56,341 nt of DNA from JBEBSD01 sp040394475 (GTDB lineage: Bacteria > Bacteroidota > Bacteroidia > Cytophagales > Spirosomataceae). The stretch lies in assembly GCA_040394475.1 (NCBI GenBank), contig JBEBSD010000038.1, positions 1-56,341 on the forward strand, in the 5' to 3' direction. How positions within the stretch are numbered: position 1 is the first letter of the stretch; the number at the start of each line of letters is the position of its first letter. The notes beneath the pieces are model-generated. The model was not told the origin of the DNA, made no database searches, and saw only the letters and a list, made by a program, of their open reading frames with translations. A program made the translations under genes and the position numbers. Positions 7,562-16,200 of the stretch are shown in pieces.

Positions 7562-7601
7562 GTACAACTGAGCTCATGGGTTACTATGGGCTCAACTGTA
7601 C
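7562..7601. other. Imperfect inverted repeat (hairpin)
   Basis: The arm starting GTACAACTGAGCTCATG at 7562 pairs with the complementary arm ending CTCAACTGTAC at 7601, with three mismatches, two of which would be G-U pairs in RNA. It lies between the YCII gene and the tail of a decayed secreted-protein gene, so it could be a shared terminator. No T-run follows on either strand. Confidence 0.4.
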
Positions 7602-7742
7602 TACTCCGTGACTAACCTTCCCGTCGAAGGTGTGCAGCAGGCAGACACCCGACGGATACTTTTGCACGCCCGGCTTCAATAGCGCCGACCGGCTGCTGCA
7701 ATACCAAGCCGGCAGCATTGACCAGGTCCGCCCGGCTTCCCA
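7584..7742 (-). pseudogene. Decayed T9SS C-terminal sorting domain
   Basis: On the minus strand one frame reads DLVNAAGLVLQQPVGAIEAG and then RAKVSVG, and a second frame continues VCLLHTFDGKVSHGVVQLSP to a TAG at 7584-7586. Together these look like the end of a type IX secretion sorting domain (compare KLVNAAGMLLQQ and YILYTFDGKAMRLIKE at the end of the giant protein at 45489). A frame change inside the domain and the lack of any upstream gene body show it is a remnant. The intact LuxR-type gene ends at 7765, next to it. Confidence 0.65.
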
Positions 7743-7764
7743 GCTATTCCGGAAGATTACAGCG

Positions 7765-9453
7765 TCAGATAGTTCTGATCAATTCTTCCAGAGCGTTACT
7801 ATCTGAGAGGGTGAGTTTTTTGCGGATACGGTGGCTCGTGACATGGAGGGTATTTGCCGAAACCCCCAACATCGCGGCCATCTCCTTGTGGGAAAGATTC
7901 AGTCGGCAGAGCACAAAATAGCGCAGATCGCCAATCGAAAGCTCCGGTAATTTTTCTTTAACCCGCGGCACAAATCCCGGGTAAACTTTATCAAACAATA
8001 CCTGAAAGTCCTGCCAGTCTTCATTCGTAAGAATAGTGCTTTGAAGAAGTTCCTGAAAAAACCGGGCAGTATGTTCACGGGCATCGGCACGTTGCATCTG
8101 TTCAATCAGCTCATTCTTCTCCAGAATTTTCTCTGTGAACCTTTTAAGTTCGAGCATTGCTATTTCCAGCTTCTGATTCGTTGCCTGGAGTCTAATATCC
8201 TTCGCCAGCTGTCTTTTCTTTTGGATAATGTAAGTAAATACCATGATCCCACCCAGAATAAACACCAGCAGGATCAGCAAATTCCGTTCGGCTATTTTCT
8301 GCTGTCTTTCCAGGTCGAACGCAGCAGATTGCAACTCCCCATTCTGACGATCGACTTTTTGCTGGGCTCGGAGCGCCCTATGTGCACTGAATTTATCAGT
8401 GTAGCGGTTAAGCGCCACCAGCGCGGAATCCATATATAATTTACTCTGCTTTATATCTCCGATATCGGCATACCACTTACTCATGACGGGATATAAAAGC
8501 CGCAGCCGGTCGGGCTGCTCAGCTTTTCTAATATTCTCTTTTGCCTGAGCGATGAATGTCGAAGCCTTATCCGTTTGACCTTTTTCCCGGAAAATATCAG
8601 CCATCAAGATGGAAGCCCCGGCGGCACAACCATAATCGTTTTCTGCGAGGGAGCCCTTAAAGTCGGCTTCCAGCAGCGGGAGAGCTTTATCATACTGTTT
8701 TCGCAGGTACATGTTAGCACCCAGGTTGCCGGTAGCAATCCGTTTCCAGACCACCGCCTCGGGGAAAGGATTTTTCAGCACCTGGTGGAAGAAATAATCC
8801 GAACTGTCAAGTTGGCTGAGCTGCTGGTAGCATAGCCCCAACGTATTTCTCGCTTCGTTAATGACCACCGTAGTGAACGCAGTTTCCGGCAGTGCAATGG
8901 CTTTTTTGAAGTATGTTACGGCTATCTCATAATCCTGAAAAAAATAATAGGCCTTACCGATTTGCATGAAATCACGCGCCATTTCCGGATAATCCTCTGG
9001 TTTGGCCGACAGCAGCTCGCTATTCAACAACAGGTACTGTTCAAAGGCGAGCTCGTAATTTTTGTCAACTCCCCAGTAAAATTCTGCCAGTGCCCTTAGG
9101 GAACGAGCCCTCAGGAAATCAACGTTCTCCTTGCTTGACTGTTCCAACTGCGCCGTCAGCTTCCGGAGCGACACTTCCCGGGTTTGCCGCTGATGGAATG
9201 AACTCCAGAAGACCATGAAAAAATCCACGTTCCGCTCCAGCGCACTGTCGTTATTTTTACGGGCAAAGCTAATTATCCGCCCGGCTTTTTCAACTCTCTG
9301 CACCGAATCCTCTGTATCAATCAAGTCTCGGTACATGGCATGGATTCCTGACACCTTTTGGGCATATGGTTTGTGCAGCAAGTGTTCATACTGCGCAAGT
9401 GCCGGTTTGGCGAAAGCAAAAATCAGTAATAGGACGGGTCTGAAGCGATTCAT
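7765..9453 (-). CDS. TPR-containing LuxR-type transmembrane regulator
   Basis: The 562-residue protein begins with a signal peptide (MNRFRPVLLLIFAFAKPALA). The next 350 residues are TPR helices, for example DYPEMARDFMQIGKAYYFFQ and NTLGLCYQQLSQLDSSDYFF. One membrane helix lies near residues 392-412 (LLILLVFILGGIMVFTYII), followed by a coiled-coil linker. The end is a helix-turn-helix, HKEMAAMLGVSANTLHVTSH, of the LuxR kind. The layout suggests a periplasmic sensor directly joined to a cytoplasmic DNA-binding domain, as in other Bacteroidota one-component regulators. It is transcribed from a recognisable promoter at 9511-9542. Target genes are unknown; the adjacent T9SS operon is a candidate. 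Confidence 0.85.
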   Translation of the reverse strand: MNRFRPVLLLIFAFAKPALAQYEHLLHKPYAQKVSGIHAMYRDLIDTEDSVQRVEKAGRIISFARKNNDSALERNVDFFMVFWSSFHQRQTREVSLRKLTAQLEQSSKENVDFLRARSLRALAEFYWGVDKNYELAFEQYLLLNSELLSAKPEDYPEMARDFMQIGKAYYFFQDYEIAVTYFKKAIALPETAFTTVVINEARNTLGLCYQQLSQLDSSDYFFHQVLKNPFPEAVVWKRIATGNLGANMYLRKQYDKALPLLEADFKGSLAENDYGCAAGASILMADIFREKGQTDKASTFIAQAKENIRKAEQPDRLRLLYPVMSKWYADIGDIKQSKLYMDSALVALNRYTDKFSAHRALRAQQKVDRQNGELQSAAFDLERQQKIAERNLLILLVFILGGIMVFTYIIQKKRQLAKDIRLQATNQKLEIAMLELKRFTEKILEKNELIEQMQRADAREHTARFFQELLQSTILTNEDWQDFQVLFDKVYPGFVPRVKEKLPELSIGDLRYFVLCRLNLSHKEMAAMLGVSANTLHVTSHRIRKKLTLSDSNALEELIRTI

Positions 9454-9510
9454 ATAACGTTATAGGGAATGACCGGGAACAGCTTACGGTTCTGTCATTT
9501 TAAGATCGTA

Positions 9511-9542
9511 CAAATATAGGCCCTATGGAAAACCGAATCAAG
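9511..9542 (-). promoter_or_regulatory. Bacteroidota-type promoter of the TPR-LuxR gene
   Basis: On the minus strand TATATTTG (9518-9511) matches the Bacteroidota -7 consensus TAnnTTTG exactly. CTTG (9542-9539) provides the -33 TTG element with a 20-bp spacer. The start codon of the regulator gene lies about 55 bp downstream. Assignment is by consensus match only. Confidence 0.6.
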
Positions 9543-9603
9543 AACTAACGCGAACGGGCAAGATGGAAAAATCTCTTTTCGGGGTAGATCGTCAAAAGTG
9601 ACG

Positions 9604-12600
9604 CTAGTTCCCCACCACTATCTTGCCCTTGCTTATCGTGCCGTTTGTATACCTGATTTCTGCTACGACCACTCCCGGGCCTAAACCTGCCACAGACACT
9701 CCCGTGTCTTTCCCATAAGCCTCCCTGCGCAGCAAGCGTCCCGCCAGATCCCAGAGCACTACTTCTGCGACAGGTTCGGACGAGTTCAGATAGAACCGGC
9801 CTGAAACCGGGTTCGGATAAATCTGTACGCCAGGCGCCGGGGCGCCATCCATTCTCACCGAACGGATTTCACTGTAGGCATAGGTACCGTCATGGTCTAT
9901 CATTTTGAGCCGGTAGTAATTACGCCCTTTCTGCAGCCCGACGGTGTAGCGGTACGCGTTGGATCCGGTCCCGTTCTGAGCGGCGACTTCACCTGATTTA
10001 CTCCAGGTAGTTCCCGTTGTACTATGCTCTATTTCAAAGCGAAGGAAGTTTATCTCCGCGACAGTGTGCCACCTTAGCACGGCACTTTCCGCCTCGCGGC
10101 TCACTTCAAAATCGATGAGGCGCACCGGTAAGGAGCCCTGATAGACCCCGCGGAACGTGATGTTATCGAAGCGGTTGTTCCCCTCATCCAAGACAGCATT
10201 GCTGCCCTCAAACTGAATTTTAACCGCAAAATTGTCAGCGCCATACACATCAGCGGGCAAATCAACCGCTACCAGGTCAAAGCCGGTAGCCACCGCTACC
10301 GGGCCTCCCAATGCCTGCCATTCCGTGGCGGTGAGCCGTCCCTGAGCGGTGGCTGCTATGTAATTGGTGGTATAAAACAGCCGTTGTGTCTGTGCACCGT
10401 TGTTCGTACGGTGAGTGGCATAGGCCAATTTCAGGTCCCCGTACCCGCGGGACGGCAGCGTAAAGATGAGTTCCTTTTCGTTCGACGGGTTGCGCGGCCG
10501 GAGCGCGCTGCCGCTTGGAGCGTCTCCCACCAGGTTCAGGGTCGAACCGGTGCCCACGCCGTCCATATTCCCCGCCTCGCCTGCTGAAACGGTCCCGTCT
10601 TTGCCGGCATAGACGACTATTCCCGGAGTGATTCCATTGTGCGTAAAATCAGCGGTAATACTGTTCGCGTAATCACTTACTCCGTTAAAGTGCCAGTAAT
10701 GCAGCAAACCCGCCTCGTCTGAGCGATCATCCTCAAAAATGGCCTGTATATTCATGGCGGCAGTCAATGTGATCCGGATCGTGTCCTCACTGCTGCTCAC
10801 ATCGCCTTCCCAGCGGACAAACCGCTTGCCGCGCTCAGTATGGGTGGTGAGCATAACAGGATAATCAGGATAATAAAGGCCGCTCCATGCGGTTACCGGG
10901 GCATCGATTCCCGGCTCGCCGGGCTTCAGGTGAAGCGTGTTCACCTGGACATAGGCTTTGTCTTCGGCGTTCGTCACCGTTACATTGAGCTGCTGCTCAT
11001 TACCTAACGAGAACTGCTCCTTTAAATGCGCCCTGGCATAGCCTTGTCTTTGATCCGCATAATCTTTCATCAGCCTCAGGTGCGTTTCCCAATCCCATCC
11101 GGACGTTCTGCCGTAAGGCCACCGGGCGCGATACGCGTTCATCTCCGGGCGGATGCTATTTTCATAATACGCAATGGACTCATTTGCCTGCTCAGCGTTA
11201 AAAACGACATTCATCAGGTCGGCGTAACGAACGATAAAGCTCCTTTTGAAGTCGGCGTTATCCAACAGCTTCGTTAAGAGAACAGACGCCCAGGGCGAGG
11301 GATGCTCAATCGCCCGCTTTAGTGAATTCAAATACTGCTCTGCAGCATGGTTCCCCATCGTGAAATCCAGGTCATAGTGCAGCCATCTCCAGCGGCCGTC
11401 ATGGTTGAGCGGGGCATCCGGTTCGTAAGCCGCCGTTTTCTTTCGATAGTACCGGACATTGTTGGTGGGCCAGTCGGAGTTCCCGAAATAGATCTGCGCC
11501 AGTTGGTAATCCACGAAGTTTTCAACGTCCATAAGGGTCCGGACATACGCATAGTTTCCGGCAACGCCCATAGCGTTGTCGCGGACAAAGTCCCTCATAT
11601 TCAGGTAATGCGTATTGCTTGTCCCTTCGTTGATCATGGCATCCCGCTCGAGCAGTTCCAGGTCGTCCTCCGGGATGCCATACTTTCTTTCAAAGTATTT
11701 CGCATCAAACCGCGTTTTGGCATCCGCTATGCCCCAATACTCCCCGTTGATATACGTAACCACCGGCTGTGATTCCTGGGTTTCTGCTTTGAGCCTTCTC
11801 ACGATCCGCCGAACGACCGGGTCACGGAAAAGTGCAAACTGATCGTTCCGGTCATTTCCCCAATTCCGTAAGACAATCCTGCTGAACTGCGAGGCTTCAC
11901 TGTCAGGAAAAATGGCATGGTTCAACGAGCTTCCGCCGTACCGGGTTCTGAAATACAGCCTTAACGATTTATGAGGCGAGGCCCTGGTATACCTTCCCTG
12001 CCCCCGGAAACCGGCATTTGTTGCTGTCACTCGTTGGTTTGTAACCGGCAAGAACAATTCCACGCTAACGGGATGCTCCCATTCAACGCCCGATCTATGA
12101 TAATTTGCCGGCGTAATTCCGTTGGCCGTAAGCGACGGATTCTGCTGGCGCCATTGGTCAAAAGTTACTCCTGCGTTATAGATCCCGTTGTCGTAGCCAA
12201 ACAGGTTTTCGCCGGAAGTCGTCAACGAGAATACAGGAATAGCATAGTGATTGTCGAATCCGAAATAGGTATGCGTTTCCGAAACGCTTGCCAGATACCC
12301 TTCTCTCACGGCCTTGGCCTTCACCACAACTCCTTTTTTGACGGCCTCCCCCGGCGGCACGTAGGCAGCAGGCGACGGATCAAACGTAGATGACATTGCA
12401 CTGAACCGGTTTGCCTCGCCCGAGCGGTCCTGAATGCTGATCGGTCCTGTGTAGGGATAGGTATTCATCAGATCGGTCAGGAGCTCGCCCGGCGATGACC
12501 CGGGTTCAAGCGGATAGCTTTGTTTATAGGTGAACGTCTTGCCGCCGATATTTTCGGCTGCAGGCTCAGAGCCGTCCAGTGTGTACATGATCGCAGTGCC

Positions 12601-13287
12601 CTCCGGCGCGCTGAGGGTCAGGCCAAAGGGCGTCGGATAAAAACCACCGGCATGGCTGAACAACGGAGGGGCCAGCGCCCCCTGGTACCCCTGGGACGCA
12701 CCGTTGCTCCCCAGGGGTGTAGGCGCTGAGAACCATACCCATTCATCGCTCGTTTCATGACGACGTCCCATAGATACGTCAGGGCGCTGTGCCGGAAACG
12801 TAAAGCTGTCCAGGATAGTCACGCCATCCGGGGCAACCAGGGCAATCGATTCCCCCTCGGCAGAAAGCCCCCAGCTTATGTGGTTGTTGTAGGAGTCGTG
12901 CTTGTCACTGGGCCAGAGAATCAGGAAACCGCCGGCAGGCACAACCAGGGATTGGCTCCCTGAAACCAAACGTGATTTTTTCAGATTTGACAGGTTATCC
13001 GTCAAATAATAGCCGGCCAGATCGATCGCACCTGCGGTCGGGTTATACAATTCGATCCAGTCTTCATAGCTGCCGTCCTGGTCTGCATAGGTGACAGTAT
13101 TGCTGGCCATCAATTCATTGATGACCACATGACCGGGTGGCTGGGAAAATGCCTGCACAGTGTTCAGCATGAACCACAGCAAAGGGCACAAAAACGATTT
13201 CCCGGCATTGCAGGCAGGCAAGGCAGCCGCGAAAAGCACACGTCTTATGTGTTCACATTTTTTCATGGCGCCGCCGGCCGGCCTCAT
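9604..13287 (-). CDS. Secreted CotH kinase-like / lamin-tail protein with T9SS sorting domain
   Basis: About 1227 residues. In order: a leader with signal peptide, a lamin tail domain (VVINELMASNTVTYADQDGS, then YEDWIELYNPTAGAIDLAGY), a chitobiase-C-like segment (GTAIMYTLDGSEP), a CotH kinase-like region at about 430-790 (FRDPVVRRIVRRL, YINGEYWGIADAKTRFDAKY, RWRWLHYDLDFTMGNHA), an InlB-type divergent repeat (GKRFVRWEGDVSSSEDTI), a lectin-like domain, and a T9SS type A tail (VQIYPNPVSGRFYLNSSEP). It should be exported and surface-attached. CotH homologues phosphorylate spore-coat proteins in Bacillus; whether this one is active is unknown. Its ATG at 13287 overlaps the stop of the upstream gene (ATGA). 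A second start at 13266 (MKKCEH) is possible. Confidence 0.88.
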   Translation of the reverse strand: MRPAGGAMKKCEHIRRVLFAAALPACNAGKSFLCPLLWFMLNTVQAFSQPPGHVVINELMASNTVTYADQDGSYEDWIELYNPTAGAIDLAGYYLTDNLSNLKKSRLVSGSQSLVVPAGGFLILWPSDKHDSYNNHISWGLSAEGESIALVAPDGVTILDSFTFPAQRPDVSMGRRHETSDEWVWFSAPTPLGSNGASQGYQGALAPPLFSHAGGFYPTPFGLTLSAPEGTAIMYTLDGSEPAAENIGGKTFTYKQSYPLEPGSSPGELLTDLMNTYPYTGPISIQDRSGEANRFSAMSSTFDPSPAAYVPPGEAVKKGVVVKAKAVREGYLASVSETHTYFGFDNHYAIPVFSLTTSGENLFGYDNGIYNAGVTFDQWRQQNPSLTANGITPANYHRSGVEWEHPVSVELFLPVTNQRVTATNAGFRGQGRYTRASPHKSLRLYFRTRYGGSSLNHAIFPDSEASQFSRIVLRNWGNDRNDQFALFRDPVVRRIVRRLKAETQESQPVVTYINGEYWGIADAKTRFDAKYFERKYGIPEDDLELLERDAMINEGTSNTHYLNMRDFVRDNAMGVAGNYAYVRTLMDVENFVDYQLAQIYFGNSDWPTNNVRYYRKKTAAYEPDAPLNHDGRWRWLHYDLDFTMGNHAAEQYLNSLKRAIEHPSPWASVLLTKLLDNADFKRSFIVRYADLMNVVFNAEQANESIAYYENSIRPEMNAYRARWPYGRTSGWDWETHLRLMKDYADQRQGYARAHLKEQFSLGNEQQLNVTVTNAEDKAYVQVNTLHLKPGEPGIDAPVTAWSGLYYPDYPVMLTTHTERGKRFVRWEGDVSSSEDTIRITLTAAMNIQAIFEDDRSDEAGLLHYWHFNGVSDYANSITADFTHNGITPGIVVYAGKDGTVSAGEAGNMDGVGTGSTLNLVGDAPSGSALRPRNPSNEKELIFTLPSRGYGDLKLAYATHRTNNGAQTQRLFYTTNYIAATAQGRLTATEWQALGGPVAVATGFDLVAVDLPADVYGADNFAVKIQFEGSNAVLDEGNNRFDNITFRGVYQGSLPVRLIDFEVSREAESAVLRWHTVAEINFLRFEIEHSTTGTTWSKSGEVAAQNGTGSNAYRYTVGLQKGRNYYRLKMIDHDGTYAYSEIRSVRMDGAPAPGVQIYPNPVSGRFYLNSSEPVAEVVLWDLAGRLLRREAYGKDTGVSVAGLGPGVVVAEIRYTNGTISKGKIVVGN

Positions 13288-16200
13288 CGCTCGACGAGGA
13301 CTTTGTACGTCTGCAAGGTCCCGTCGGCGAAACGGACCCGCACCAGATAGAACCCTGTACTCAGCCCGCTGACGTCGATTGCTCCGGAAAGCCCTTTGGC
13401 GGTACGGAGTATTTCGAGGCCATTGCTGCCCAACACGGAGACATCCCGGACTTCGTCACCCTGTGGCCCTTTGATGAAGAGCGATTCCCGTGCAGGGTTT
13501 GGATACAGGACGATCTGCTTGCTTGCTCCATTTCCGTCAGTTGGGTCCCATGCGACCGATTCCATGTGGGAATACTCAAAAGTACCATCGTTGTCGATGA
13601 TTTTGAGGCGGTAGTAGAGGGTCACTTTAGCAACCGGCAAGGTAGGCGGGTAATCGGCATGGCTGTAATCCTGCTGCCCGTTGCCTGTTCCGGCAGCTGC
13701 CTGCTCCGCTATTTTTTCAAAGTGCTTCCCGTCAATACTGCGCTGCAGCTCAAAATGAGAGGCGTTCACTTCGGATGAGGTCTGCCAGTTAAGCGCCACA
13801 TGCTTTTCCTGTATCCGGGCCTTGAAGTATACCAGGGTTACCGGCAGCGCCGAATGAGGGTTTTCGTAGGCGCCCATATCGACCCGGCTGTTGCGTAGCC
13901 TGGGGTTGCCATCCAGGTCAAGGTCGGGCAGCCCCGTAGCTCCTGCAACCCCCTTGTCGATGGCCGGCGATCCGGCGGATAGCCGGTAATCCCCACCAAG
14001 AGTGGGTGAGAGCCCATCGTGAAAAGCATCGGTAAAGGCAGGTGAAACCTCCAGGTTAGCGGTGCCCGCGTGGCCCCCTTGCACGGTGCTGAAGTTGATG
14101 ACCGCCCCGGAAGTAATGGCTCCGCCGTAGTTGCCCCAGATGATGCTGCTGCTGAATACCGGGTTGCCCCTGTTGTTGTATACGGCCCTGCTGTCGGGAT
14201 CGGAGGATCCGTTGCCGGCGATGGTGACGTTGGTGAGCTCAGGGTTGCTGTCGTCCAGGTAAAGTGCGCCTCCCAATGCATGGTTGCCGGAGAGGACCAC
14301 ATTGACAAAAGATGCTGTCATGCCCCTCCCATACACCCCGCCGCCAAAATTGCTCTGGTTGGCGCGGAAATAGCAGTTTTCAAAGACCGGGCTGCAATCG
14401 GCACCGATATAGGCTCCTCCTCCGAACACTGCGCAGTTCCGTTCAAAACGGGTGTTGCGTATCCTGACGGCAGCGCCATTCAGGAAGGAAGCGCCGCCGC
14501 CCCGCTCGATATCATCCGCTTCCAAGCCGGATCCTGTCAGGGAGGGGACAACCGCATGAGGTACGATATCCCTTATCGCACCCATATTTGCGTTGCCGTC
14601 CTGCACGATAAAGCCATCCAGTACCGTTCCGTCACCTGCTGCGTCGAAGAGCAGGATATGGAAGGAATTGTCGGCCGGGCCGGTAGCGCCGATTTCACCG
14701 CTGAGCACGGTAGGATTGGTGCGAAAATTGCGTTCGTCAAGTGTTTCCTCGTTTCCTGCAAAACCACCGTACAGGGCGATGCCGTCAGGAATCCTGAAAT
14801 AGACCTGTCGCTGTGCCCATGTAGCCGGGCTGTCAGCGGCCGGGTTGGTAGTATAGGTGCCGCGGGCCACCCATATTTCCTTTTGAGAGCCGCTTTTTGC
14901 GGCGTTGAGCGCCGTATAAAGGTTGGAATAAGCAGTTTCCCAGGTGGCGCCGTCCTGCTGATCTGCAGGGAGGAGATTGCCGGCATTGACATAGAGGATG
15001 CTGGGCGTCCATTTGGCATACAGCGTGATATCGGACGTTACCACATCGGTAGCAAAGTCCCACAAATTGCTTAGCGCTTGCTCTTTATACCAGCCGTCAA
15101 AGGTATAGCCGGTTCGGATCGGGGTAACCGGCGCTGTGATTTGACTGTTGTAGGTTGCACTGACCGGGCCCACCGGCGAGCCGCCGTTACGCTCGAAGGT
15201 AACCGTGTAGGTATTGAGCGTCCATTTGGCGTATAACGTTATAGGGCCCGTGACCACATCGGCGTCAAACGCCCATACATTGTTCAGGGTTACCTCCTTA
15301 TACCAGCCGCCGAAGCTGTAGCCGGTTAGCGTCGGATTGGCCGGTGCTGTGATTCCGCTGTTATGCGTTGCATTGACCGGACTCACCGCAGAGCCGCCAT
15401 TACTTTCGAAGGTAACCGTGTAGGTATTGAGCGTCCATTTGGCGTATAACGTTATAGGGCCCGTGACCACATCGGCGTCAAACGCCCATGCATTGTTCAG
15501 GGTCACCTCCTTATACCAGCCTCCAAAGCTGTAGCCGGGTTTGACCGGGTTGGACGGGGCCGTGATTTGACTGTTATGCGTTGCGTTGACCGGACTCACC
15601 GCAGAGCCGTCATTACTCTCGAAGGTGATGGTGTAGGTATTGGGCGTCCATTTGGCATACAGCGTGATATCGGCCGTTACCACATCGGTAGCAAAGTCCC
15701 ACAAATTACTTAGCGCTTGCTCTTTATACCAACCGCCAAAGGTATAGCCGGTATTGGTCGGATCGGTAGGCCGAACGACTTTATCCCCTTCCCATACCAG
15801 TGTTTCTGTGACGGGGCCGATACCGGAATTAAAACTTACTGTAAACTGCTGATGCTGGAATTCATACGCGCCCATGTCAATCGCAGCGCCCGATAGCCGC
15901 GGGCTGCCGGCCAGGTCTTTGGCGGCGGCATCCAGGTCGGTAAAGAAGGAATTGTCTCCGGCGCCAATCGCAGGGCTGTTGGGAGCCAGGCTGAAATCGC
16001 CGTTGGCCGCGTCTGCAAACAGCGGATCAGTGTCTGTGGGCAGATTATTTCCGGTGCCGGTGTACTCGCCGTTATTTGCTTGGTCCTGCACCAGGCTGTT
16101 TTGCGTGTCAAACAAAATGCCGCCAACCCCATTGCCCCAAATAATCGAGTTCCGGATAATGGGGATACCACGGGCGTTATACCATTCGCTCCCTCTGTCA

